The position numbers were made by a program, and so were the translations under genes. Below the pieces are notes generated by a model, which saw only the letters and a program-made list of their open reading frames with translations, was not told where the DNA came from and did not search any database. This document shows positions 25,601 to 34,338 of a DNA stretch of 64,000 nucleotides, piece by piece; position 1 is the stretch's first letter; each line of letters starts with the position of its first letter. Source of the DNA: Stackebrandtia nassauensis DSM 44728 (GTDB lineage Bacteria > Actinomycetota > Actinomycetes > Mycobacteriales > Micromonosporaceae); assembly GCF_000024545.1 (NCBI RefSeq), contig NC_013947.1, forward strand, positions 1,984,001 to 2,048,000. Reading direction: 5' to 3'.

Positions 25601-26952
25601 GTCTGGAGCGACTGACACGGTTCCAGCTCGCCGACCAGATCGGCTCGTCCACTCTGGAGTTGGACGACAGTGCGCGGATCATCTCCCATGAGGAGTACTA
25701 CCCCTACGGCGGCACCGCCGTCGAATCCGTCCGCAGCCGTACCGAGACCCCGAAACGCTACCGCTTCACCGGCAAGGAACGCGACGAGGAGTCCGGGCTG
25801 TACTACCACGGCGCCCGCTACTACGCGCCCGGACTGGGGCGCTGGACCAGCGGCGATCCGAAGGGAATCGCCGAGGGGCCGAACCCGTACGTCTACACCA
25901 GAAACAACCCGATCGTCTTCGCCGACCCCGACGGCCGGGAGGCCCGGCTCATCATCAATCCGGTCAAGCACACCGTCACCGTGCGGACCACCGTGCACCT
26001 GTACGCCGCCACCGACGCCGAACGCACGGCGTTGCGGGAAGTGGCCAAGAAGGCCGAGGCGTACTGGGCGAATCCAACGGTGGCCACCGAGAGCGAAGTC
26101 AACACCGCCGTGGCGGCCAAGACGTCGATACCCAACCGGGGAACCGGTGCCACCATAAACAATCAACAGTGGACGCTCAACTACGACATCAAGTACCAGG
26201 TTCACGATTCCCCGACCGCGCCCATCAAGATCGACAAGTCCGGCTTCGTGGTGGACGAGAAACAGGCCGCCGCCGACAAGTTCGAAGTGGGCGACAACGT
26301 CCTGACGCTTCGCGCGCCCAAGAAGGGCGAGGGCATCGGCGGGCGGGTCGAACATCTGGCGACCAACTACCAGAGCCGACGGGAACCCGACGGTGCGCTC
26401 GTCCAGCGCAACATCAACAGCCACATGGTCGGCGAGGTCATAGCCAACAGCAAGACCGAGTCCGACAAGGGTGCGCTGCTGCGCCGCCTCATCCACGAAA
26501 CCGGTCACACGATCGGGATGGACGAACGCTACTACCTGTTCCAGGGCGGCTATCCCGGTTTCGCCAACGACGTGATGGCGGCCGACGACGGCTACTCCAC
26601 CCGCGTCATCGATCCCAGGCACATCACCGAATACCTGAACTTCGCGGTGGCGCTCATGACCCGAGCCTCGCCGGGAGCCACCGGACCGCACACCTTCCTG
26701 CTGAGTACGTTCATCGATGACACTCAACGAGGACGGCTGAATCCGAGCGATTCCGGTTACGCGGCAGCTCAGACCGCCGCGCAGGCCGCCGCGGTGACCG
26801 AGACTTTGTGGACCACCGTCTTGTGGCTGCGTTCGCAGACGGCCGGTGGCAAGGCGATCGCCGATCTGCTGCCGCACATCCCCTCGGGGTTCGTCAACGC
26901 GAAACCGCAACCCCAGCTCCAGGGTGTCGGGGAGGGACTAATCCCGCGATGA
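19621..26952 (+). CDS. TcB-TcC fusion protein 2 (SpvB/TcdB/Rhs) with metalloprotease-like tail
   Basis: 2443 aa, with AGGAGG 9 nt before ATG. Same body plan as the neighbour: SpvB domain with LPTGGGAIRGIGEKFAANP (about 35-340), FG-GAP/TcdB repeats (about 407-645), TcdB middle region (about 726), Rhs repeats (about 1660-2090) and core end YYHGARYYAPGLGRW, then DPDGRE with Asp2102. The remaining 340 residues share nothing visible with the other fusion. They contain RLIHETGHTIGMDERY, a zincin motif with His2292, Glu2293 and His2296, Gly2299, and acidic residues 2301-2302 where a third zinc ligand would sit; DVMAADD at 2317-2323 could be a Met-turn. I infer a zinc metalloprotease effector delivered by the Tc device. 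An Ala-Gly repeat interrupts the Rhs region at residues 1687-1704. The 3' end overlaps the convergent gene at 26894 by 59 bp. Confidence 0.88.
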   Translation: MVESGPPNTSRGTEARDDENPQQTMVPRAPAISLPTGGGAIRGIGEKFAANPVTGTGTGSVPIPTSPGRSGFGPELVLAYDSGNGNGPFGIGWKLSVPAITRRTDKGLPRYQDTMDDGDVFVLSGSEDLVPEPGHDRTRQLGERRFAVRRYRPRIEGPFARVEHWRDLADGQTHWRAISRENITTVYGSTAQSRIADPAAPNRVFSWLVCESFDALGNAMQYEYKPEDSRGVDTSVVHEATRTDADRTAQRYLKRIKYGNRRSRLTAPNLSTADYMFEVVFDYGEHDTGTPAEERDWDVRVDPFSSYRSGFEVRSYRLCRRVLMFHHFPDETDVGADCLVRATEFDYRTETIGAFIASVTQRGYRRQGDEQISRALPRVDFDYSRAVIDETPRTLPADSLANLPQGVEGPGYQWVDLDGEGLSGVLSQQGTGLFYKPNLGDGHFGPVRQLPSQPSTGVYDSPRLLDLAGDGSLDVVDLASSTPGFYERTEDGGWRTFRPFASMPNLDPNDPNLRFVDLTGDGFADVLITEDDVFTWHPSLGEDGYGTAERTYPPLDESAGPRLVFAHGEDGIHLADMSGDGLSDMVRVRNGEVCYWPNLGYGRFGARVTMDDSPWLDEPESFDQQRVRLADIDGSGCVDLIYLHRTETRVYRNRCGNTWEPPQGLGVAFPRTDQVAQVSATDLLGNGTACLVWSSPLPTELGFHVRYLDLMGSVKPHLLTSVVNNMGAETRVAYAPSTRFYLDDQRDGHPWITRLPFPVHVVERVETIDHISHNRFVSRFAYHHGFFDGVEREFHGFAMVEQWDTESLAALGQAPNVDEVTYLPPVHTKTWFHTGADLPDGDVSAKLATEYFPDETIRLPESTLPTESLTPDERRQALRALKGTTLRRETYADDASPAASRPYLTASQNYTVKLHQAVTGPLGYAVFSIHDREQLTAQYERSLADPRVSHEVVLAVDDFGNVLRSVAIGYGRLTRDPSLSTADQDRQSRSHVVYTETGYTNLVDTDNDYRVPLSFESSSFELNEIDPTQAFDVDSLKTAVSTADRKLLRHSRNRYRRDDLSGPLPLGVLESRALPQVGHQKIFTERQLTETYGDRVDEAAMTRAGYERLDGDDGWWSPSSTVFYSVSDDPVVERYDAIAHFFQPRRFRDPFGGESTVDYDAYDLLVTGTRDQLANETSAVNDYRVLSARLSTDANGNRSAVAFDALGMVVGTAVMGKDGEGVGDSLAGFTPDLTDAEIDGYFRDPLADPHALLGDATTRMVYDQFAYFRTRHDSQPRPPVVATLSRETHAADLADGESSRLQHSLSYSDGFTREIQQKAQAEPGPDGRPRWTGTGWTVFNNKGKPVRKYEPFFSATHDFEFAVLSGVSSVQFYDPLGRTVATIHPNDTWEKLTFDAWYQATWDVNDTVLIDPCTDADIGGYVRGFLAAQPDWRTWYEQRVNGELGEYEQAAARKTETHAATPGRAWLDGLGRAIFSLSDNRDEIFATRTTLDIEGSILEVGDALDRVVVRYDYDLVGVQIGQDSMDTGRRLLLNDVVGQPVLAWNSRGLRFRTEYDALRRPLRMFVAEGEDAEVLFERYEYGEAHPEAAQRNLRTRLYRHYDTAGVAGTPRFDFKGNALTTSRQLAVGYREDPDWAGDVPLQEAVYASHTAFDALNRATRLTAPDGSEIVPGYNEANLLERLDATLAGAGAGAGAGAGAGAGAGAATAFVTGIDYNARGQRRSIEYANGVRTEYGYDDETFRLTTLRTVRGLTALQDLTHTYDPIGNITHIADAAQSTVFNGNQRVESSADYTFDATYRLVEATGREQIGAADDGEALGRYLRRFGYDQVGNLLSMTHWATDPAKSGWTRRYRYDEASLLEPGVPGNRLSAITDNGPTTPQRFSYDEHGNTTAMPELPSLRWDFKDRLRSTARRDDNDLATTFYVYDANGNRVRKVTEHHGSRLSERVYLGPFEIHRRHRANGELTLERQTLHILDGEQRIALVERRTEGDDEGLERLTRFQLADQIGSSTLELDDSARIISHEEYYPYGGTAVESVRSRTETPKRYRFTGKERDEESGLYYHGARYYAPGLGRWTSGDPKGIAEGPNPYVYTRNNPIVFADPDGREARLIINPVKHTVTVRTTVHLYAATDAERTALREVAKKAEAYWANPTVATESEVNTAVAAKTSIPNRGTGATINNQQWTLNYDIKYQVHDSPTAPIKIDKSGFVVDEKQAAADKFEVGDNVLTLRAPKKGEGIGGRVEHLATNYQSRREPDGALVQRNINSHMVGEVIANSKTESDKGALLRRLIHETGHTIGMDERYYLFQGGYPGFANDVMAADDGYSTRVIDPRHITEYLNFAVALMTRASPGATGPHTFLLSTFIDDTQRGRLNPSDSGYAAAQTAAQAAAVTETLWTTVLWLRSQTAGGKAIADLLPHIPSGFVNAKPQPQLQGVGEGLIPR
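24679..24732 (+). repeat. hexanucleotide tandem repeat inside TcB-TcC 2
   Basis: Seven perfect GCTGGG units (24679-24720) followed by two GCTGGA units (24721-24732). The unit is in frame and encodes nine Ala-Gly dipeptides at residues 1687-1704. The other fusion has a short ordinary sequence (VGGVEDA) at the matching place. Copy-number change would alter linker length by two residues per unit and would not shift the frame. Confidence 0.95.
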
Positions 26953-27826
26953 TCGCGATGGCCGTGGTACCCGCGGGGATCTGCTTCGTCTCGACGAGCC
27001 GGAAGGTTCCGCACATCATCTTGGCGGTGTAGATCCGGTCGAGCTCGATACCGTGCCGGGCCCGGAAATCGTCGATGAACGCCAGCAGCTCCGGCGTGCG
27101 CTTCGCGTACCCTCCGAAATGGAAATCGGCGTTGATGGACCAGTTGTCGCCGACGTTCCCGTACGCCTCGCGCTGCAACCGCCGCACCTCCTCGCTGAGG
27201 AAGTCGCCACCCTTCAGCACCTGAAACCCCAAGGCCCGCTTGCCGTCCGGCAACCCGGCCGCGATACCCGCCAGCGTCCCGCCGGTACCGGACGCACAGC
27301 ACACGAGGTCGTAATCGACGTCGATCTCACCCGGCAACTCAGCGCACCCCTTGACGGCCAACGCATTACTGCCACCCTCGGGAATCAGATAGAACTCCCC
27401 GAACCGCTCCCGCAAACCCGCGACCACATCGGCGTCGGTCTTACGCCGATACGTCGTCCGGTCCATATAGGTCAACCGCATCCCCTGCCGCACCGCGAAC
27501 TCCAGCGACGGATTCAACGGCAACCGCTCCTCACCACGAATCACCCCGACCGTGGCGAAACCCAGCGCCCGCCCGGCCGCCGCCACCGCCCGGACATGAT
27601 TCGAGTACGCCCCACCGAACGTCAACAGCGTCGCGAACCCACGCTCCCGAGCCACTTCCAGGTTGTACTTCAGCTTCCGCCACTTGTTGCCCGGCACGTC
27701 GGGATGAATCAGATCGTCGCGCTTGACCAGCACCCGCACCCCGTGCCGCTCCAGCCGCTCGTCGCGCAGCTCCACGACCGGCGAAGGCAGGACGGGTTCC
27801 AGCCCCCGCGTGACGTCCGGATTCAC
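26894..27826 (-). CDS. D-cysteine desulfhydrase / ACC deaminase-family PLP enzyme
   Basis: 310 aa from GTG 27826, which has AGGA 7 nt upstream; the frame is open further up but that would run into the preceding gene. It belongs to the fold-type II PLP enzymes that open or deaminate small amino acids (D-cysteine, 1-aminocyclopropane-1-carboxylate). Signatures: VKRDDLIHPDVPGNKWRKLK, whose second lysine region holds the cofactor, FGGAYSNHV, and SGTGGTLAGIAAG for phosphate binding. The last residues (GLVPPRHPGAGVAVSR) look like an extension beyond the family's usual end and are read from DNA that also encodes the end of TcB-TcC 2 on the other strand. It follows the decarboxylase gene by 25 bp, so they are likely one operon. 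The true substrate cannot be told from sequence. Confidence 0.82.
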   Translation of the reverse strand: MNPDVTRGLEPVLPSPVVELRDERLERHGVRVLVKRDDLIHPDVPGNKWRKLKYNLEVARERGFATLLTFGGAYSNHVRAVAAAGRALGFATVGVIRGEERLPLNPSLEFAVRQGMRLTYMDRTTYRRKTDADVVAGLRERFGEFYLIPEGGSNALAVKGCAELPGEIDVDYDLVCCASGTGGTLAGIAAGLPDGKRALGFQVLKGGDFLSEEVRRLQREAYGNVGDNWSINADFHFGGYAKRTPELLAFIDDFRARHGIELDRIYTAKMMCGTFRLVETKQIPAGTTAIAIIAGLVPPRHPGAGVAVSR

Positions 27827-27851
27827 CGGCCCATCCTGGCACGCAGCCGCA

Positions 27852-29183
<1,332 letters not shown>

Positions 29184-29261
29184 TCATCCTCGCCGCCGGG
29201 CACCCATCGGCACAAGCAAACAAAACCAGGTGACCGTTCGGTGGTGCCTTATGGTTGCGGC

Positions 29262-30161
29262 ATGCTCAACCCACGACGCCTGCTGGTCCTGCGCGAAGTC
29301 CTGGCCGCCGGATCCATCAACGCCGCCGCCCGGAACCTCAACTACTCGCCCGCGACCATCAGCCAGCACATGACGGCGCTGGCCCGCGAGACCGGACTGG
29401 TCCTGTTCGAGAAACAGGGACGCGGCATCGTCGCCACCGACGCCGCCCGGCAGCTCGCCGACCAGGCCGCCGCGCTGTTGGCCGACTTCGGGCGCCTGGA
29501 ACGGGTCGTGGCGGACCTGCGCGGCGGCGACGCCGAACACCTGGCGATAGCCTGTTTCGCCTCGGCCTCGGAGAGCTGGCTGCCCGAGGTGGTGCGGACG
29601 GTGCGGCGCCACCGGCCCAACCTCACCGTCGAGATCAGCCTCAACGAACCCGTCAACGGACGCGGACGGCGGCAACCCGACCTCGACATCCGCACCGAAC
29701 CCGCCGACGGCGTCGAACTGCGTCTCGACGGCTACCGGCGCCACGAGCTCACCGTCGAGGAACTGCTCGCCGTGGTCCCGGCCGGGCACCGGCTCGCCGG
29801 GGCCGAGCAGATCGCGCTGCGGGACCTGGAAGCCGAACCCTGGGTGGACCACGACATCTACGACAGCCCGATCGGACGGATCATGCTCAGCGCCTGCCGG
29901 GCCGCCGGATTCACGCCCCGCTACGCGGCCCGGCTCGACGACCATCGGGCGGCGCTGCGGCTGGTGGCGGCCGGAATCGGCGTCACCGTCCTGCCGCGAC
30001 TGGCCGTCGCGGAACTGCCGGACGGGCTGGTCGCCAAACCCTTGGTCAACCCGACCGTGTCGCGGCGCATCGTCGTCCACGCCCGCCGGGACCGACGTCG
30101 CGGCGACCTCATCGCCCGCGCGGTGGCGCGACTTCGCGCGAGCGCCCACGACACCGACTGA
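29262..30161 (+). CDS. LysR-family transcriptional regulator
   Basis: 299 aa from ATG 29262. The N-terminal winged helix-turn-helix (about 1-62) reads LLVLREVLAAGSINAAARNL and NYSPATISQHMTALARETG, typical of LysR proteins, and a LysR substrate-binding-like domain follows. No Shine-Dalgarno sequence is visible before the ATG, so the message may be leaderless. Divergence from the decarboxylase-like gene (29150) suggests control of that operon. I could not point to a convincing T-N11-A operator in the 111-bp spacer. The methyltransferase gene starts 11 bp downstream and may be co-transcribed. Confidence 0.88.
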   Translation: MLNPRRLLVLREVLAAGSINAAARNLNYSPATISQHMTALARETGLVLFEKQGRGIVATDAARQLADQAAALLADFGRLERVVADLRGGDAEHLAIACFASASESWLPEVVRTVRRHRPNLTVEISLNEPVNGRGRRQPDLDIRTEPADGVELRLDGYRRHELTVEELLAVVPAGHRLAGAEQIALRDLEAEPWVDHDIYDSPIGRIMLSACRAAGFTPRYAARLDDHRAALRLVAAGIGVTVLPRLAVAELPDGLVAKPLVNPTVSRRIVVHARRDRRRGDLIARAVARLRASAHDTD

Positions 30162-30171
30162 TTGCGCCAGT

Positions 30172-30993
30172 ATGGAAGTCATGGCTGACACCGAACTCAC
30201 CGGCGTGAAGCGGACCCTCGCGGTGGTGTTGCAGACCAAGGCCGTCGACAACCTGCTGCCCGAGCCGATCCTGGGCGACGCATACGCCGAGCGGGCGATG
30301 CGGGGCCTGGACCCCGACTACGACAAACGTAAACGCGGGACCAGCCAGATGGGCGCGATGGCGGTCGTGCGGGCCAAGGCCCACGACGACTGGGCGCGTG
30401 CGTTCCTGGCCGAACACCCCGACGCGGTGGTGCTGCACCTGGGCTGCGGCCTGGACGCCCGGGTGTACCGCGTCGACCCGCCCGCCGGGGTCGACTGGTA
30501 CGACCTGGACTTCCCCGACGTCATCGCACTGCGGGAACAGCTACTGCCGCGAAGGGAGCACTACACCCTCATCGGTTCCAGCGTCATCGAGCTCGCCTGG
30601 CTGGACCGGGTGCCCCACGACCGTCCGGTGCTGATGATCGCCGAAGGGCTGCTGCCGTACCTGGAGGCGGCCGACGTCGAACGCATCGTCACCTCCATCG
30701 TGGACGGATTCCCGTCCGGGCAACTGCAGTGCGATCTCGTGCCGCCGTGGGTGTCGCGAACCTCGAAGTACGACCCCAACCTGCGAAAGTACGGCGTCAC
30801 CTTCAAGTCGGGCTTCAAGCCGCGGGTGCTGGCCGACTGGCACCCGCGGCTCGAATACCTCGACGAGGCACCGATCCTCAACTCACCGGACCTGGCGCGA
30901 CTGCCCGCGTCGGTGCGGTTCACGTACTGGCTGATGAACGTGACGCCGGGCCTGCGCACCTCGTACCGGGTGGAGCGTTACCGCTTCGGTTAG
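30172..30993 (+). CDS. LCM/Tcmp-type O-methyltransferase
   Basis: 273 aa from ATG 30172 (ATG 30181 is an alternative; neither has a strong ribosome site). It looks like the leucine carboxyl methyltransferase/TcmP-like class I SAM enzymes. The glycine-rich SAM loop is VLHLGCGLDARVYR at about residues 85-98, followed by WYDLDFPDVIALR, where the acidic residue would bind the ribose, and MIAEGLLPYLEAADVERI. Substrates in this family range from polyketides to small acids, so none is assigned. It follows LysR by 11 bp. Its TAG stop overlaps the TAA stop of the convergent permease gene by 4 bp (30990-30993). Confidence 0.8.
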   Translation: MEVMADTELTGVKRTLAVVLQTKAVDNLLPEPILGDAYAERAMRGLDPDYDKRKRGTSQMGAMAVVRAKAHDDWARAFLAEHPDAVVLHLGCGLDARVYRVDPPAGVDWYDLDFPDVIALREQLLPRREHYTLIGSSVIELAWLDRVPHDRPVLMIAEGLLPYLEAADVERIVTSIVDGFPSGQLQCDLVPPWVSRTSKYDPNLRKYGVTFKSGFKPRVLADWHPRLEYLDEAPILNSPDLARLPASVRFTYWLMNVTPGLRTSYRVERYRFG

Positions 30994-31745
30994 GCGTCGC
31001 GAAACCGTAGCGACAGCGTGCCGCCCACGAGCGCGGCGACCGCCCACGCGGCCAGTACCCCCAGGCCCGCCAACGGCGCGATCATCAGATCGGCCAGCCC
31101 GGTCGTAGCCTGAATGGACAGACCAGCGTTCATGGGGGACATGCGATACAGAACCCGGACCAACGATTCGTTGGTGACCGTCGCGGCCAGCAGCGGGAAC
31201 AGGTACAACAGCCCCAGAGTGATGCCGATGGCGGCGGTGGCGTTGCGGGCCACCAGCGCGATGCCGATACTCAGCACTCCGATGAGGAGCAGGTAGGCGA
31301 TCGAGCCCAGCACCGCGCGCTGGGTGTCGAAATCCGACAGCGCGATCTCGTGACCCTGCCGGGCCAGGCCCGCGCGACCGGCCAGCAGCGCCGCCGGTAC
31401 CGCCGCCACCGCCACCACGGCGATCACGGCGAGCGTCGTGACGACCTTGGCGGCCACGACGGTGAGCCGTCGGGGGACGGCGGTCAGGGTCGTGTGGATC
31501 ATTCCGTTGCCGTACTCACCGCCGATGGCGGCGATGGCGAACACCGCGACGAACGACTGCCCGATTTGGACTCCGGTGAGGCTGTGCTTGACGGCGTCGA
31601 GCTCGCAGACGCCGGAGACGCAGGAGGTGCCGGTACCGGCCAGCGCGCTGACCGCGACGGTCGCGATCAGGATCGCCAGCAGCAGCCCGCCGGTGCCCGG
31701 CGCGGTGCGCAGTTTGGTGAACTCGGCGTGCAGGGCGAGCCTCAT
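30990..31745 (-). CDS. ABC transporter permease (second)
   Basis: 251 aa from ATG 31745, with GGAGGG upstream; ATGA overlaps the stop of the preceding permease, indicating translational coupling. After MRLALHAEFTKLRTAPGTG, a typical cytoplasmic lead-in of ABC-2-type permeases, about six hydrophobic segments follow, including LLLAILIATVAVSALAG, VAAVPAALLAG and GITLGLLYLFPLLAATV. A short Cys pair (TSCVSGVC) lies in the first external loop. It would pair with the larger permease and the ATPase as an exporter or membrane-stress transporter. The substrate is unknown. Confidence 0.8.
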   Translation of the reverse strand: MRLALHAEFTKLRTAPGTGGLLLAILIATVAVSALAGTGTSCVSGVCELDAVKHSLTGVQIGQSFVAVFAIAAIGGEYGNGMIHTTLTAVPRRLTVVAAKVVTTLAVIAVVAVAAVPAALLAGRAGLARQGHEIALSDFDTQRAVLGSIAYLLLIGVLSIGIALVARNATAAIGITLGLLYLFPLLAATVTNESLVRVLYRMSPMNAGLSIQATTGLADLMIAPLAGLGVLAAWAVAALVGGTLSLRFRDA

Positions 31746-33256
31746 GTGTCCCTCCGCGACAGTCGTCGGACCGCCAGCCACAGCGTCGCGGCGGCGAAGG
31801 CCGTCAGGACGAGCAGCCCGGCCCACGGCGGCAGCGGGTAGTACCCGTTCGCCGGGCTGTAGTCCGCGTAGACGTGCGGGTATTCAGGGATGCCCTGTGT
31901 GATCGCGAAACCCGCCGCCGGGGTGACCCGAAGCAGCCACTGTGGAACCGAGTGCGGCAGCACCGCGGTGAAGGTGACCAGGAACGGCAGGATCATCACG
32001 GTGATCGCGGTGACGGTGCCGGTCAGGCCGCGCCGGAACAGCGCACCGATGGCCAGCGACAGGACGGCGGTCAGGGCCAACACCGCGGCGGTGCCGACAA
32101 TGACCCGGATCTCGGTGCTCACCGGCACCGGCAGGATGAAGTTGCCGCCACCGCGCAGCAGCGGCTTTCCAACCGTGACGGTGAACGCGATGGCGACGAG
32201 CGCCAGCACGAAGGTGACCGAACCCAGCACCGTCGCCTTGGCCAGCAGCACGCGGCCTCGGCGGGGACTGGCCAGCAGCGAGGTGCGGATCATGCCGCGC
32301 CGGTATTCCACGGTCACGAACCCGACGGCGACCACCACCAGGGCGATCAGTCCGATCCAGACACCCGGGAGGGTGGCCTCGGGGTGGTGTCCTTCGGTGT
32401 ACGGGGCGATGTCACCGCTGCCGGAGACGGTGAACACGCCGTCGTCGACGGTGTGCCCGCTGGTGAGGTGCGGCGGGCCTTCTGCCGCCTCGGTGGCGCC
32501 GATGTCGGCCGCGTCCCAGTCGTCACCCGGCGCGGTGACCTCGTCGAACACGCCGGTCGCAGGGGCCATCTGTCCGGACTGAACGGAACCGCCGAACTGG
32601 GCGGGTCCGATGTTGAGCGAACCGGGCGAGGCGGCGAACATGCCGATGTGGACGGTTTCGGGCAGTCCTGCCAGCCGCACCTTATCCACTGTGGTCCAGG
32701 TTTTTCCGTCGCGGGATTCGGAGCCGGTGATGGTGTCGCCGTCGCGATCCAGCCGCAGCCACCGAGGTTCGTCCGGGGACGGGCGGCCGGGTTTCCCCGC
32801 GGTGTCGTACTTGTAGTCGTGCTGCATCCGCACGCCGTGGTCGGCGGTGGCCATGACCGCGGCGTAGGACGAGCCCTGCTTCAGGTTCTCCTTGATCATG
32901 ATCCCGGCCTTGGCCCAGGGCGCCGTGCCGGAGTCGATGTTGTCGGACATCTCGGTGACCCGGACGGTGATGTCGCCGTCCCCGGTCAGCGGCTGGTTGA
33001 CGAAGTAGAACTTGTCGGTCACCGCGTCGCCCTCGGGACCCAGCGGCGGCTTCGGGCACGTGACCTCCTTGTTGCCCTCCATGCACGAGGAGGTGCTGCC
33101 CCAGGCGATGAACGTCCCCAGGCCCACAATGGTCACGGCCATCATCGCCAGGCCCGCGATCCAGCCGTACACGCTGCGCAGTTTGGTCCACTCGGCGCGG
33201 ACGAGTTGCCCGAAGCCGTCTCGGCCCTTGGGCAGCGGGGAGCGGTATCCGGTCAT
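31742..33256 (-). CDS. ABC permease with large external beta-domain
   Basis: 504 aa. One N-terminal transmembrane segment (about 33-53) follows RAEWTKLRSVYGW. Then comes an extracytoplasmic domain of roughly 230 residues (KFYFVNQPLTGDGDITVRV, WAKAGIMIKENLKQG, WTTVDKVRLAGLPETVHIG) that resembles DUF1349/concanavalin-like beta-sandwiches. The remaining ABC-2-type transmembrane segments follow (about 300-500). A domain of this kind inside a permease could bind a peptide, glycan or antibiotic outside the membrane. ATGA overlaps link it to the ATPase upstream and the small permease downstream. The whole three-gene set is divergent from a sensor kinase/response regulator pair. Confidence 0.8.
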   Translation of the reverse strand: MTGYRSPLPKGRDGFGQLVRAEWTKLRSVYGWIAGLAMMAVTIVGLGTFIAWGSTSSCMEGNKEVTCPKPPLGPEGDAVTDKFYFVNQPLTGDGDITVRVTEMSDNIDSGTAPWAKAGIMIKENLKQGSSYAAVMATADHGVRMQHDYKYDTAGKPGRPSPDEPRWLRLDRDGDTITGSESRDGKTWTTVDKVRLAGLPETVHIGMFAASPGSLNIGPAQFGGSVQSGQMAPATGVFDEVTAPGDDWDAADIGATEAAEGPPHLTSGHTVDDGVFTVSGSGDIAPYTEGHHPEATLPGVWIGLIALVVVAVGFVTVEYRRGMIRTSLLASPRRGRVLLAKATVLGSVTFVLALVAIAFTVTVGKPLLRGGGNFILPVPVSTEIRVIVGTAAVLALTAVLSLAIGALFRRGLTGTVTAITVMILPFLVTFTAVLPHSVPQWLLRVTPAAGFAITQGIPEYPHVYADYSPANGYYPLPPWAGLLVLTAFAAATLWLAVRRLSRRDT

Positions 33257-34182
33257 CGCTTGGCCTCCGTCGGCTCGGCGTGGAACTCGACCGCCTCGCG
33301 GGTCAGCTCCATATAGGCGGTTTCGAGTCCGGCGCGGTAGGTGGCCACCTCCGAGAAGGGGATCGCGGCGGCGTTGAGCAGTTCGGTGATCCGGGCGGCG
33401 GCCAGACCCGTGACGGTGACGACGTCGGTCCCGGTGACGGCGACGGTGGCGCCGTCACCGGCCAGGATCTCCATGACGGCCTCGCGTTCGGTGGTGCGCA
33501 CCAGGATCCGGCCCCGGGAGGCGGCGGTGATCAGCGCCGACACCGGAGTGTCGGCCAGTACCCGGCCCCGGCCCACGACGAGCAGATGGTCGGCGGCGTC
33601 CTCCAGCTCGCTCATCAGGTGACTGGACACCAGGACCGCGCGGCCCTCGGCGGCCAGGCCCCGCAGCAGACCGCGAATCCACACGATCCCCTCGGGGTCC
33701 AGCCCGTTGAACGGCTCGTCCAGCATCAGCACCGGCGGATCGCACAGCAGCGCGGCGGCGATGCCCAGCCGCTGCCGCATCCCCAGCGAGAAGCCGCCCG
33801 CCCGGCGCCGCCCCACCTGCGACAGCCCCACCTGCTCCAGCATCGCGTCGACGCGTTTGGCGCCGTGGCCCTGGGAATGGGCCAGCCACAGCAGATGGTT
33901 GCGGGCCGAACGCCCGGGTTGCAGCGCCGAGGCGTCCAGCAGCGCGCCGACCTGGCTGAGCGGGTGCCGCAGCCGCCGGTACGGTTCGCCGTTGACCAGC
34001 GCCCGGCCGCGTTGCGGCGTGTCGAGGCCGAGGATGACCCGCATGGTGGTGGACTTGCCCGCCCCGTTGGGGCCGACGAAACCGGTGACCCGCCCCGGCT
34101 TGACGGTGAAGGTCATGCCGTCCAGGGCCGTCACCGCCCCATAGCGTTTATGCACTTCAGATACTTCGATACCTGTTTCCAT
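33253..34182 (-). CDS. ABC transporter ATP-binding protein
   Basis: 309 aa from ATG 34182 (weak ribosome site). All nucleotide-binding motifs are present: Walker A GPNGAGKST, the signature region FSLGMRQRLGIAAALL, Walker B PPVLMLDEPFNGLDPEG, and the switch His in VLVSSHLM. The C-terminal ~90 residues are the regulatory extension common in drug/bacteriocin exporters of the CcmA/BcrA type. First gene of a three-gene operon with two permeases; divergent from the kinase/regulator pair across about 156 bp, so control by that pair is likely. Substrate unknown. Confidence 0.9.
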   Translation of the reverse strand: METGIEVSEVHKRYGAVTALDGMTFTVKPGRVTGFVGPNGAGKSTTMRVILGLDTPQRGRALVNGEPYRRLRHPLSQVGALLDASALQPGRSARNHLLWLAHSQGHGAKRVDAMLEQVGLSQVGRRRAGGFSLGMRQRLGIAAALLCDPPVLMLDEPFNGLDPEGIVWIRGLLRGLAAEGRAVLVSSHLMSELEDAADHLLVVGRGRVLADTPVSALITAASRGRILVRTTEREAVMEILAGDGATVAVTGTDVVTVTGLAAARITELLNAAAIPFSEVATYRAGLETAYMELTREAVEFHAEPTEAKR

Positions 34183-34338
34183 GGCGGCCAGGCTAAGCGA
34201 CCGTTGCCGTTCGCCGCGTCCCGAAACGGAGCCGTCTTCGGCTCCCTCGCGGCGGCGAGCCGTCACCGGGCGTCCCACCCGTGGGGGAGGAGACGGTGGC
34301 GCGACGGAGGGACGCGGTGCGACCGAAACCGGTGGACA

